DNA of 64,000 nucleotides, from NCBI RefSeq assembly GCF_000332135.1, contig NZ_KB235896.1:310001-374000 (forward strand). Reading direction: 5' to 3'. The translations under genes and the position numbers were made by a program. The notes under the pieces are model-generated. The model saw nothing but the letters and a program-made list of their open reading frames with translations, had not been told where the DNA came from and searched no databases. Position 1 is the stretch's first letter, and every line of letters begins with the position of its first letter. Shown here piece after piece: positions 28,768 through 37,575 of the stretch. This DNA comes from Anabaena sp. PCC 7108 (lineage in GTDB: Bacteria; Cyanobacteriota; Cyanobacteriia; Cyanobacteriales; Nostocaceae).

Positions 28768-30228
28768 ATGAACTCACTAAAATCTTCCCCACACTCTACT
28801 CGTAAATGCAAAGTTGCTGTCATTGGTGCTGGTGCTAGTGGTATTGCTACCGCAAAATGTCTTCTTGAAGATGGTCACGAACCTACTGTTTTTGAAAGCA
28901 GCGATCAAGTTGGTGGTGTTTGGGTCTTTAAAAATAATAGCGGACGAGCTTTTAGTACGGTTCACTTTCAACACTCAAAATATGTTAGTGTTTTCTCTGA
29001 TTATCCTATGTCGATAGAGTCAAGTGATTTTCCTAACCATACAGAAGTTCTTCACTATCTCAATGACTATGTAGACCACTTTGATCTTAGGAAACATATC
29101 AAATTCAATACAACAGTAGATAAAGTTTCCAGAAAGAATGATAATTGGGAAGTTACTGTCAGCTATTCTGGTGGTCAATCTACTTTTAATTTCGATGCTG
29201 TGGCTGTTTGTAGTGGTATTTATAATGAAGCCAGATTGCCAACTTTTCCTGGTGAAGATAAATTTCAAGGAAAAATAATCCATTCCAAAGATTATAAAGA
29301 GCCTTCAATTTTTGCGGGTAAAAATGTTCTAATTCTCGGTAATGGACCAAGCGGAGTCGATATTGCAGTTACTGCATCTTATAGCTCTAATAAAACAATT
29401 TGGAGTTACCGCAAAAATCGTTGGTTACTGCCTAGATACTGCGAAGGATTACCTTTTGATTTTATCGTTACTCGTCTGAATAAACATATCCCTTTTCGTC
29501 ATGAAATTTTATCTTTAGTTCACTTTAAAAAGTTTTACCCGATTATGTTGAACCACAAAGATTGTGGTGTTAAGCCAGATGTTGGTCCAGAAAAGTCTGG
29601 CCCAGTTTTTAACGAAGATGCTTTAAACCGTATCCGGCTGGGAGCAATTAAAACAAAACCAAATATTGCACATTTTGAAGAAAATAAGGTTGTATTTGAA
29701 GATGGTAGCAGTGAATTAGTAGATATGGTTGTGTATGCAACAGGCTACCAAGTTAGAATTCCGTTTATGAATGAATATTTAGGTGAAGACCATCAAAAAA
29801 ACTTAAATCTTTATAAGATGGTATTTCCTCCAGAATTACCTAACTGTGGCTTTATTGGATTTGTTTATGGAAACGTCATATTTCCTACCTCGGAAATGCA
29901 AGCACGTTGGTTTTCTAAAGTTATTTCTGGTGAAGTTGAGTTACCATCAAAAGCAGTAATGGCAGCGCAAATAGAAGCCAACAGAAAATATCAGGAAGAA
30001 GGTTGGCTTGACAGTGCATACCGCAGCTTGCGCGTTTCAGCTTTTGACTACATGGATGACATAGCCAAAGAAATTAACGCCTTGCCTAAAATTTGGGAAA
30101 ACTGGACTATTTTGAAGGAAATTTTCGCAGGTCCAATGATGGCTACACAATTCAGGCTTAATGGACCTCATAAATGGGAAGGTGCTATGTCTTGGATTAA
30201 AAAAGTACCCAAGCTAGTTCGTAAGTAG
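28768..30228 (+). CDS. flavin-containing monooxygenase (FMO-like)
   Basis: This 486-residue class B flavoprotein monooxygenase has the FAD Rossmann motif GAGASGIATAK near residue 20, the FMO fingerprint FQGKIIHSKDYKEP, the NADPH motif GNGPSGVDIAV and the C-terminal YATGY. The family oxygenates nitrogen or sulfur, or performs Baeyer-Villiger chemistry. Being next to the aminotransferase, N-oxygenation of a freshly installed amine (hydroxylamine or oxime) is an attractive inference. There are no membrane segments. The gap of about 100 bp from the upstream gene contains a terminator-like hairpin. Confidence 0.9.
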   Translation: MNSLKSSPHSTRKCKVAVIGAGASGIATAKCLLEDGHEPTVFESSDQVGGVWVFKNNSGRAFSTVHFQHSKYVSVFSDYPMSIESSDFPNHTEVLHYLNDYVDHFDLRKHIKFNTTVDKVSRKNDNWEVTVSYSGGQSTFNFDAVAVCSGIYNEARLPTFPGEDKFQGKIIHSKDYKEPSIFAGKNVLILGNGPSGVDIAVTASYSSNKTIWSYRKNRWLLPRYCEGLPFDFIVTRLNKHIPFRHEILSLVHFKKFYPIMLNHKDCGVKPDVGPEKSGPVFNEDALNRIRLGAIKTKPNIAHFEENKVVFEDGSSELVDMVVYATGYQVRIPFMNEYLGEDHQKNLNLYKMVFPPELPNCGFIGFVYGNVIFPTSEMQARWFSKVISGEVELPSKAVMAAQIEANRKYQEEGWLDSAYRSLRVSAFDYMDDIAKEINALPKIWENWTILKEIFAGPMMATQFRLNGPHKWEGAMSWIKKVPKLVRK

Positions 30229-30296
30229 GTTATTGACACTAAACACTAATATTTTGTTGATTGGTGCATAAGTATCAAATATTCAGGAGTGGGATA

Positions 30297-30974
30297 ATGA
30301 GCATATTCAAAGCTATTGTGAGCTTACTAATCTATGGTTTTTTGCTGATTGATATACCGCTTTTAGGTTGGGGTATTGATGATTTGAGAGGATTTTTGGC
30401 AAATCCAGTCAGAGGTATTTTCTTATTGGCTGGAATTGCTATGAGTATCGTCTATGCCTGGTTTATGCCTAAAAATACTTTGGGTGATGGAATTAAAGAT
30501 AAATTGGTAAATCGCCAAAAAGTCATGTTATGGTTGAGCATTCTTCTTTACATTATCATGTTTAGCCTCTTGCCTTATTGCGATCGCCACAACCTATGGC
30601 AAATTCCATCTGAAAACTCTTTAAGATACGTTGGGTTAGTAATTTTTACTATTGGTGTAATTTTCTCCTTTTGGGGTCCAATACACCTTGGTCAACAATA
30701 TAGTTTCAATTTGACACTGCAAGAAGACCATGAATTAGTCACAGATGGACCATTTAGTTATATACGTCACCCTCGTTATCTTGGTTTAATTCTTTGGATT
30801 TTAGGAGTTTCACTCATCTATCTTTCAATTGCAGGTTTGGTAATAACTGGCATAATGACTCTGTTGTTGGCATGGCGAATTTATGATGAAGAAAACTTAC
30901 TTCAGCAAGAATTTGGTGAACAATGGACAAATTATTGTCAGCAAACAAAGCGGATAATTCCTCTGATTTATTAG
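30297..30974 (+). CDS. ICMT/PEMT-like integral membrane methyltransferase
   Basis: I place the start at the ATG at 30297 because AGGAG lies 8 nt upstream; a longer in-frame ATG exists at 30261 without such a site. The protein is about 225 residues with about six hydrophobic segments. Its C-terminus is the isoprenylcysteine carboxyl methyltransferase/NnrU-type signature: GPFSYIRHPRYLGLILW, then DEENLLQQEFGEQWTNYCQQT. Such enzymes methylate carboxylates or other groups on lipophilic substrates from SAM at the membrane. It follows the FMO by 68 bp and plausibly methylates the cluster product. Confidence 0.8.
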   Translation: MSIFKAIVSLLIYGFLLIDIPLLGWGIDDLRGFLANPVRGIFLLAGIAMSIVYAWFMPKNTLGDGIKDKLVNRQKVMLWLSILLYIIMFSLLPYCDRHNLWQIPSENSLRYVGLVIFTIGVIFSFWGPIHLGQQYSFNLTLQEDHELVTDGPFSYIRHPRYLGLILWILGVSLIYLSIAGLVITGIMTLLLAWRIYDEENLLQQEFGEQWTNYCQQTKRIIPLIY

Positions 30975-31051
30975 AGTGAAGAAGACAAAATTATTTTGAC
31001 TAATCACTGTAGAAAGTCAGGAATCAAAAGTCAGAGTATTGGAGTTAAAAA

Positions 31052-31606
31052 ATGGCAGTTCTCAAACTTGAAAATGGTACTTTCTACACTGATTTAATGA
31101 ATATTTCTCAGGAGTTAGCACCCCTGAATATTCAAATTAATCACTGGACTGTTGCAAATAACCCCGAAATCAAAGGATTATTGGCACAAGATAGCCTCAA
31201 TGAACAAGAAAAAGAACAGGTTCTCAAAGCTTTAGATAGTTACTTTGAGCAACTAAAACAGATAGCAGGTTATACAACTCGTGATTTGGTTGTGCTGCAT
31301 TCAGGTATTCCCAATCTTGATGGGTTACTAGCAAAGTTTGAGAAAATTCATACCCATGCAGATGATGAAGTTCGCTATATCATTGATGGAGAAGGAATTT
31401 TTGGCTTTGTACTTCCTGATGATAGTCAAGTGGAATTGACAGTACAACCAGAAGAATATATTAATGTCCCCGCCGGAACTGAACATTGGTTTTATCTAAC
31501 CCCAGTAAAACGAGTGAAAGCAGTACGCTATTTTATTACCACAGAAGGTTGGACACCCCAATATACAGGTAGAGAAATTCGTATTTGCCAACTCCTAGAA
31601 AAATGA
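31052..31606 (+). CDS. mtnD: acireductone dioxygenase (methionine salvage)
   Basis: This 184-residue cupin has the acireductone dioxygenase metal motif HTHADDEVRYIIDGEG (two His and the downstream Glu) and a third His in AGTEHWFYL. It oxidises the acireductone made from methylthioribulose phosphate to the keto acid precursor of methionine, using Fe(II) or Ni(II). Length is normal for MtnD. It is followed by an mtnX remnant and mtnB, so this is a methionine-salvage block. In this position it may serve the DUF3419-type transferase of the cluster, which would release methylthioadenosine. Confidence 0.92.
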   Translation: MAVLKLENGTFYTDLMNISQELAPLNIQINHWTVANNPEIKGLLAQDSLNEQEKEQVLKALDSYFEQLKQIAGYTTRDLVVLHSGIPNLDGLLAKFEKIHTHADDEVRYIIDGEGIFGFVLPDDSQVELTVQPEEYINVPAGTEHWFYLTPVKRVKAVRYFITTEGWTPQYTGREIRICQLLEK

Positions 31607-31652
31607 AAGGGAATAGGGAACAAGGTTAATTATAAGTTTGCTAGGAGAATAG

Positions 31653-31787
31653 ATGAGACAGATTGTTTTTTGTGACTTTGACAGTACTATTACAGTTGAA
31701 GAAACTTTATCTGAACATCAAAAATCCTATATTCTCTGGAATAACTTTTTAGGACTCACGCAATCATTTAGCGAAATCGTGGATTGA
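31653..31787 (+). pseudogene. mtnX: remnant of mtnX (HAD-type salvage phosphatase), 5' end only
   Basis: A 44-codon frame preceded by AGGAG starts MRQIVFCDFDSTITVEET, which is the nucleophile motif (DxDxT) of MtnX-type phosphatases of about 220 residues. After about 20 codons the similarity ends and the frame stops 5 bp before mtnB. The sequence TAGGACTCACGCAA at 31750-31763 lies near the junction and closely matches the end of the MITE at 62252-62377. I infer that an insertion followed by deletion removed most of the gene. If no other copy exists, the salvage step needs another phosphatase. Confidence 0.65.
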
Positions 31788-31792
31788 ATTCT

Positions 31793-32446
31793 ATGACCAG
31801 CCCCACAATAGCAGATCCTCGTTTACAACTAATTGCCACTGCCCGTTATTTTTACGAACAAGGTTGGATGCTAGGAACTGCTGGCAACCTCTCAGCACGT
31901 TTACCTGATGGTAGTTTCTGGATTACAGCCAGTGGTAAATCTAAAGGTGAGTTATTGCCAAGTGATTTTATTCGCATAGATTCAGATGGCACAGTAGAAG
32001 CATCACCATCTAATTTGCAACCTTCAGCGGAAACATCTATTCATCAGGTAATTTACAGCTTGTTTCCAGAATCACAAGCTTGTTATCATATCCACTCAAT
32101 TGAAGGTAATTTGGTTTCTCGCCTAGTTGCAGGAGACAGTCTACCTTTACCACCACTAGAAATGCTCAAAGGCTTGGGAATTTGGCAAGAAAACCCCTAT
32201 TGTCTAATGCCAATTTTCACCAATCATCTGCAAGTTTCCCAGATTGCTGTTGATATTGAAAAACGGTTTGCTGTAACTCCACCGCAAATACCAGCTTTAC
32301 TAATTCGTGATCATGGTATTACAGTTTGGGCTGCTTCAGGAGAAGCATCTCGTAATTACATTGAGTTATTAGAGTACATCTTTCGTTATATGGTCGTCGC
32401 TAGTAGGCTAGACCTAAAAAAATGTAGCCCAGAGAGTAACTATTAA
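31793..32446 (+). CDS. mtnB: methylthioribulose-1-phosphate dehydratase
   Basis: The likely start is the ATG at 31793; a TTG lies 9 bp upstream in frame. The roughly 217-residue protein is a class II aldolase-fold MtnB: GWMLGTAGNLSARL, FWITASGKSKGEL, the metal site YHIHSIEGN, and a late His in LLIRDHGITVWAAS. It dehydrates methylthioribulose 1-phosphate in the methionine salvage pathway. It lies directly behind the mtnX remnant and 446 bp after mtnD's start-to-stop block, on the same strand. Confidence 0.92.
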   Translation: MTSPTIADPRLQLIATARYFYEQGWMLGTAGNLSARLPDGSFWITASGKSKGELLPSDFIRIDSDGTVEASPSNLQPSAETSIHQVIYSLFPESQACYHIHSIEGNLVSRLVAGDSLPLPPLEMLKGLGIWQENPYCLMPIFTNHLQVSQIAVDIEKRFAVTPPQIPALLIRDHGITVWAASGEASRNYIELLEYIFRYMVVASRLDLKKCSPESNY

Positions 32447-32629
32447 ATCTGGGTTGTGGATTATGAACTAAATAGAGCAAATAGAGCGATCGCCTACGGC
32501 ACTTGTAAAGCCAATTACTAATTAAGAATACCTATGATAAAAGCAATTTTTATGAGACGGTTATGATTTTTCTTGCCCTTTTTGATCCTATTTTTACAGT
32601 TACGACTGCACCTACATTGAGGAAAAATC

Positions 32630-34282
32630 ATGACTCCTAAACCTTCATTCAGCCCTGATTATGCAACGGCAAATAATTTTATTGCCAAACCAGATATAAA
32701 GCAATCAAGTAGGAGTAGAGAAAGAGCTAATAGCATTATAGAATGGCTGCGTAATTATGCTAGTACCCGCATTAATTCCCGCTTGATCGACGAGCGTCGT
32801 TGCATACCACCGTATATAATCCTCGATTTTGGCAATCAGGGAATACTGGGAATGCAAGTACCTGAACAATACGGAGGTTTAGAATTAAGTACTTACGATG
32901 CAATGCGCGTGACAGAACAAATAGCTGGTATTGATATTACACTAGCTACATTTGTAGTAGTCAATAACTTTTTGGGAGTTCGCCCAATTTTACAATATGC
33001 AAACGAAGGATTTCGCCAAGAACTCCTACCTATCCTTGCTCAGGGACGCGAACTGGCTTCCTTTGCTTTGACAGAAACGGGTGCTGGTTCAAATCCACGA
33101 AGTTTAGCAAGTATCGGCATACCAGATGCCACAGGTGGTTGGCGCTTGAGAGGGAAAAAGATTTGGATTGGTACTGCTTCATGGGCTGGTTTAATCAATA
33201 CTTTTGTCAAGCTAGTTGACGCTGATAACAAGCCAATAGGAATTACTGGTTTTGCCCTGCGTCAGGGAACATCTGGCTTACGCAACGGACCAGAATCCGT
33301 AACAATGGGAATGCGAGGCATGGTTCAAAATACTATACATTTTGACGAAGTACCTGTATCTGAAGTCAATTTGCTAGGGAAAATTGGTTCTGGTATGGCA
33401 GTTGGTCAGGACGCAATGCTATTGACTCGGTTGGCAATTGGAGCTAAAAGTCTCGGTGGCATGAAACGTTGCGCCCAGTTGATGCTACGTTATGCAACTC
33501 GACGTGATATTGCTACAGGACGGCTGATTGATAATCCTTTAACTTTAGTCCGTTTGGGTAATCTAACAGCTGCAATTACAGCATTGGAAAATTTAATAAC
33601 TCGGATTTCAGAATTAGTCGATAATGGATATTCTGTGCCAGGAGAAGGATATATTGTCTGCAAAACATTTGGTTCGGAATCTCTATGGCAAGCAGCTGAT
33701 AATCTAATTCAACTTTTAGGCGGTCGCGGTTATATCGAGACTAATATCGCTCCTCAAATACTGCGAGATGCCAGAATATTTCGTGTTTTTGAAGGACCCA
33801 CTGAAACTCTAAATATGTTTCTTGGTTCGTCTTTATTGCAACCGAGGGAAGAATTACAAATCTTTTTCTGTAATAGTCTTAATGCTCCAGTTGTTTGGGA
33901 AAGTTTAAAATCAGCCGTAGGAGAAATAAATGCACGTTGGTCAGAATCAATCGCTCCATTTAGCGATCGCACTTCTGCTCGCCGTTGGGCTTCCTTAGTT
34001 GCTGGTGAAGTGGCAACTTACGCAATTTTGCTTGCTGCTTTGCAAGGAACGCCAAACCATAAGCCATTAAATCAATTACATCGCGGCGCAATCGATTGGG
34101 TTCAATCTCAGTTTGACATTGCACTCCAGAAAGCTCTTAGCGGCCAAGAACTCATATCTGCCACCCAAAGTGCTGATGAAACTACAGCACTGATATCCAG
34201 CTATAATGAAACAATTGGGGACTTACAACAAACTCTCCCCGGTGAAGATCACTCGCTCGACGAGCTATTAAACCCACTCTAA
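32630..34282 (+). CDS. acyl-CoA dehydrogenase family protein, right arm
   Basis: This 550-residue protein has acyl-CoA dehydrogenase motifs: GMQVPEQYGGLELSTYDAM, FALTETGAGSNPRSL (FAD/acyl loop), the beta-domain segment KIWIGTASWAGL and QLLGGRGYIETNIAPQILRDAR with FEGPTETL. It has a C-terminal extension of about 130 residues beyond the classical fold. It probably introduces unsaturation into a carrier- or CoA-bound chain. It is the last clear biosynthetic gene of the right arm. A heavily deleted second copy lies at 36516-36650. Confidence 0.88.
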   Translation: MTPKPSFSPDYATANNFIAKPDIKQSSRSRERANSIIEWLRNYASTRINSRLIDERRCIPPYIILDFGNQGILGMQVPEQYGGLELSTYDAMRVTEQIAGIDITLATFVVVNNFLGVRPILQYANEGFRQELLPILAQGRELASFALTETGAGSNPRSLASIGIPDATGGWRLRGKKIWIGTASWAGLINTFVKLVDADNKPIGITGFALRQGTSGLRNGPESVTMGMRGMVQNTIHFDEVPVSEVNLLGKIGSGMAVGQDAMLLTRLAIGAKSLGGMKRCAQLMLRYATRRDIATGRLIDNPLTLVRLGNLTAAITALENLITRISELVDNGYSVPGEGYIVCKTFGSESLWQAADNLIQLLGGRGYIETNIAPQILRDARIFRVFEGPTETLNMFLGSSLLQPREELQIFFCNSLNAPVVWESLKSAVGEINARWSESIAPFSDRTSARRWASLVAGEVATYAILLAALQGTPNHKPLNQLHRGAIDWVQSQFDIALQKALSGQELISATQSADETTALISSYNETIGDLQQTLPGEDHSLDELLNPL

Positions 34283-34317
34283 TCTCTAATAGCTGATTCT
34301 AGCCCTTTCAAATTGAT

Positions 34318-34536
34318 TCAGAGGGAACAGGAAGCAACTCTTAACAGAAAAAACTCATGTTTAAAAACATGAGATTGAAATAATGACACTGTTTTTTTCG
34401 TGTCACTCTCCTTGTAAAAACATCCTTTTTTTGACTGAGATTTAAACTCAGAACTAAAGTTTCTTATCTGTTCCCTGCCCCCTGCCCCCTGCCCCCTGCC
34501 CCCTGCCCCCTGTTCCCTGTTCCCTGTTCCCTTCTT
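34318..34536. repeat. hairpin-rich dispersed repeat, copy A
   Basis: About 215 bp match copy B at 62129-62437 closely, once the MITE inserted in copy B is removed. The repeat holds several fold-backs: CTCATGTTT with AAACATGAG, GACAC with GTGTC, and CTGAG with CTCAG. It ends in a run of CCCTG-containing heptamers. No open frame is present. It lies between the acyl-CoA dehydrogenase and the first Coq4-like gene. Its function is unknown; the hairpins could stabilise RNA or end transcripts. Confidence 0.65.
34471..34531. repeat. heptanucleotide tandem repeat
   Basis: Eight complete 7-bp units and a partial ninth: one TTCCCTG, five CCCCCTG, two TTCCCTG, then TTCCC. This is an STRR-type (short tandemly repeated) sequence common in Nostocales and likely to vary in copy number. 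Confidence 0.85.
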
Positions 34537-34749
34537 TTGTAAACAATATATATTATTTCAGTCCTACCATCTTAAATCCTACACTCATATTTTGGTTTTT
34601 TTGAAGGTTGAAATAACTATATATTGGTTCCGATTTCCCTCACATTCAAAGGGCTATATCTGATTTATAAACAAAACATTAAGATGCCATTATCTTGAAA
34701 AAAGTTAGTTATAATGTATTGTATAAATTTGATTATCTAAGGTATCCCA

Positions 34750-35460
34750 ATGTCTAAAACTACCTTTACTATCGATGCTGATAATATGAGTCTATTTATG
34801 ACTCCAGAAATGCAGGAAATCTTGACCCCAGATAATGTGAAAGCTCTCAAAGGTTTCATTGGCATGGTCAATGACGGACTAGATGTAGACAAATTTTTTG
34901 ATATTGAAAATGCATTAGCCAACCATGAAGTTTCTGCTGCCCAGGCTGCCTATGTCAAGTCTGATCCTGAAGTTGCTAAACTTTTTGAAGAACGATATAT
35001 TGCCCCGACTCCCGATATAGACGAATTACTCAAACTGCCTAAAGATTCCTTAGGCTTTGCCTATGCTTCTAATCTGCGTGCAGCAAACTTTGAGCAAGGT
35101 TTTTATCCCGCAGTCGATATTAAAAATGATGTGGACTATTTAAATTTGCGGGTGCGACAAACCCATGATATTTGGCACGCCGTTACAGGGTATTTATACG
35201 ATTTGGATGCGGGAATTAAGTTGGCAGGATTCCAGGTTGCACAAAATCGCTCAACGAGTATGGTGATGTTTCTTGCTGCATTATTCCTGTATACGATCAA
35301 GACGAACGGAGATTTTAACCATATTGCAAATATTATTAAGGAGGGCTTCGATGTAGGGTGTCAGGCAAAACCCTTTCTAGCCCAGAAGTGGGAAGAGGCT
35401 TGGGAAAAGCCAATAGCACAATGGAGAGCGGAGTTAAATGTCACTTCTGTAAGAGATTAG
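34750..35460 (+). CDS. Coq4-like protein, copy 1
   Basis: This 236-residue protein carries the Coq4 core motif THDIWHAVTGYLYDLDAG. Coq4 proteins bind a metal through HDxxH and a Glu about 12 residues on and act in ubiquinone C1 chemistry. Here the His and Asp are present but the expected Glu is Gly. The rest (about 1-130) is helical, with ALANHEVSAAQAAYVKSDPEV and LPKDSLGFAYASNL. The second copy at 37576 is clearly paralogous, and about 35 bp upstream of the two starts are also alike. Cyanobacteria make plastoquinone by another route, so a tailoring or lipid-binding role is possible. Confidence 0.75.
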   Translation: MSKTTFTIDADNMSLFMTPEMQEILTPDNVKALKGFIGMVNDGLDVDKFFDIENALANHEVSAAQAAYVKSDPEVAKLFEERYIAPTPDIDELLKLPKDSLGFAYASNLRAANFEQGFYPAVDIKNDVDYLNLRVRQTHDIWHAVTGYLYDLDAGIKLAGFQVAQNRSTSMVMFLAALFLYTIKTNGDFNHIANIIKEGFDVGCQAKPFLAQKWEEAWEKPIAQWRAELNVTSVRD

Positions 35461-35938
35461 AGTATTGATGAGCCTGTACTGGCAGCAATCTAACTTATTC
35501 GCAGACTTGTAGAAAAACCGGGCGTTGCATAAGTGCGGGATGTTTTTTGAGTGTAGAGCCGAGAATCCCTACCCATGGAACATCTCTACAAGAAATTGCC
35601 TCAACACAAGTCACAAACAGCTTCATTATTAAACCGTCAATTCAACAATTAAAGGTTGGGCTTAAGGGATTTTTAACCAATAAATTCCTTCATTTGGTAG
35701 GGTGGGCATCTTACCCACCCTTGTGTAAGCAAAAATTTCTAACTTCTTGACGGAGAAAAAGTTTGAAGGGTTGGCAGGATATACCACAATAAAAAAATCA
35801 AGCTAACATGAAAAAAAACATCGTTTTTCTACCCAATCATAACTATTTGCGGGCATCCAGAAGTAAAATTTTGGATTTTAGATGTTGCTGCTATTAAAGA
35901 CTTACTCGTAATCTAAAATCCAAAATCTCAAATTAATA
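35461..35938. other. intergenic stretch with a GC-rich hairpin
   Basis: No credible gene is seen. At 35699-35721 AGGGTGGG pairs with CCCACCCT across a 7-nt loop, a widespread cyanobacterial intergenic hairpin. A short plus-strand frame (35547-35750) spans it but has no recognisable features. Confidence 0.5.
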
Positions 35939-36220
35939 TTAATCTCTGTAGCTAGTAGCCCCTGGCGCATTGGGGTCCCGATAAGCGGTTGGTTGTTCTT
36001 CACGCCTTTTACCTGCTAAACCTGCTAGACCTAATAGTCCAATTAATCCCAGCCAACCCCAATCAAAATCGTTACGATCATCATAATAAACGTTTCTGTT
36101 GGGTACAACGTCTGTTCTGGGTTGAGTTACCTGGGCTTGTGCGGGTAAATTTAAGGGTAAAATTCCCATCATCAACGTCAGAATTCCAACACCAAGAGTT
36201 TTGGTAAAATTGCTTTTCAT
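35939..36220 (-). CDS. small secreted WGxxGxxG-type protein
   Basis: This 93-residue protein has a signal peptide (MKSNFTKTLGVGILTLMMGI, cleavage near AQAQ at about residue 30), a short polar stretch, then WGWLGLIGLLGLAGLAGKRR. That is the WGxxGxxG motif plus basic stop of cyanobacterial cell-surface or anchor proteins. A short polar tail (AYRDPNAPGATSYRD) follows. It is probably exported and held in a membrane by the C-terminal segment. Function is unknown. It is transcribed opposite to its neighbours. Confidence 0.75.
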   Translation of the reverse strand: MKSNFTKTLGVGILTLMMGILPLNLPAQAQVTQPRTDVVPNRNVYYDDRNDFDWGWLGLIGLLGLAGLAGKRREEQPTAYRDPNAPGATSYRD

Positions 36221-36515
36221 GGTGAAATTGCCTTACACCGACTCGGATATTTACCAATGTATCTATTTTGCAAATTTATCAAATCAATCTGAGGCTATAA
36301 TCTAGATTTTGTTGTAAATCAGGCTAAGGGTATATTTGGGCTGGCTGAAATGTTGTTCCCTACCCAATGATTACTACTGGGCTAACAACTGCGGTAGAGA
36401 ACCACAACTTATACAATATCGAATGACCTAGAGATCAGGAACTTGTGAACTCCACCCCGGATTAGCCTCTGCCCACGCAGATATGGATTAACAAAATTTC
36501 ATTAGACTACTGATT

Positions 36516-36650
36516 ATGCAATTCCCGAATAATTTTATTAACCAATTTATTAACCAAGCAGATATAAGAAAATCAGATCACAGAAACAATTGCGTACTTA
36601 CAACAAACTCTTGCCGATGAATATAACTCCTGTGACTAGCTGCTGCAAGT
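36516..36650 (+). pseudogene. ghost of a second acyl-CoA dehydrogenase gene
   Basis: Bases from 36516 translate as MQFPNNFINQFINQADIRKS, echoing ANNFIAKPDIKQSS near the start of the dehydrogenase at 32630. From about 36583 the DNA (GAAACAATTGCGTACTTACA) matches the far 3' end of that gene near 34207 and stays similar to about 36645. So the first and last parts survive and nearly all of the middle is deleted. Together with the Coq4-like gene 925 bp downstream, it marks an old duplication of the dehydrogenase-Coq4 block. The rest of 36221-36954 shows nothing else. Confidence 0.65.
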
Positions 36651-36954
36651 TTATACCGTCTAACATCACCTAAATCAATGGTTAATACCCCAAGCATTTG
36701 AATAATTAGGGTGACTCAATTTTTGCACCGTTTCAGAAAATGAGAAATTTCTTTAACCGGAAATCCAGCCCCACTATTTTACTAGTTGTTAATTTATTGT
36801 TAATTTAATTTCCAGTTCAAAACAATTATTTTATGCTGATTGGCTGATATGAAGCGAGGATTCCTATATTACCATCTATTAGTTAATTTCACTTTTATGA
36901 ATGATCATAGATGGTAATATTTTATATATTTATTGGGTGAACTTTTACAATACT

Positions 36955-37356
36955 TTAACTGGCATTATAAGAATGTGATTCCCAATATCCGATCATTAAA
37001 CCGACACCCACACCCCATAACAACCAAGCGGCAGCAAGCAACAACTGTGCTGGTTCAAGACCGTACCAATTTTGAAACCACGTTAACGCCACGCCATCAA
37101 GTAACAGCGCTGTTAATGACATCAGTACCGTGGCTATCAACAACTTTTCACCCTCTACCTTCCCAATTATTGCACCTATTTTAACTAACACCCAAGCTAT
37201 GGGTATGGATAAAATAAAGAATAATATTAGCCAGGGATTGCCATTAACAAACAAGTGATCACCCGCAAATCGGATAAACAGTAAAGCTATAAACCAAAAT
37301 ATGATTCCCAGACTCACAAACAGGATTAAGTTGCTCAATGGTTTCTCATTATTCAT
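36955..37356 (-). CDS. four-helix membrane protein, DUF5367-like
   Basis: I place the start at the ATG at 37356; a TTG lies 9 bp upstream in frame. The roughly 133-residue protein has about four hydrophobic helices (LILFVSLGIIFWFIALLF; WLILFFILSIPIAWVLV; LLIATVLMSLTALLLDGVAL; LLLAAAWLLWGVGVGLMIG). The motif ALLLDGVALTWFQNWYG fits the DUF5367 group, which has no known function. It stands alone on the minus strand between the two Coq4-like genes, so it was probably inserted after the block duplication or was part of the duplicated segment's new surroundings. Confidence 0.6.
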   Translation of the reverse strand: MNNEKPLSNLILFVSLGIIFWFIALLFIRFAGDHLFVNGNPWLILFFILSIPIAWVLVKIGAIIGKVEGEKLLIATVLMSLTALLLDGVALTWFQNWYGLEPAQLLLAAAWLLWGVGVGLMIGYWESHSYNAS

Positions 37357-37575
37357 GCGGATCAAACCCTTTTTAAAAATGGACTAAGAAATGTGAATTA
37401 AATAATGTGCAAAAGTAGGATATATGTACTTTGCAATATATAAGTAAATCATAGCATAATGGATCATTTCAAGTTGAATTCAGAATAGCAGGTAAAGTTT
37501 TGTATTAGCATTTAAAATTTCTGTCTTCGTCACTATAAAATTCATTGTGTAAATTGGATTATCTCAGATATCACA

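Noticed and set aside
30261-30296. Longer N-terminus for the ICMT-like protein
   Set aside because: The ATG at 30297 has AGGAG in the right place, while the upstream ATG has none.
35547-35750. 67-codon ORF after the first Coq4-like gene
   Set aside because: It spans a palindromic intergenic repeat and has no protein-like features.
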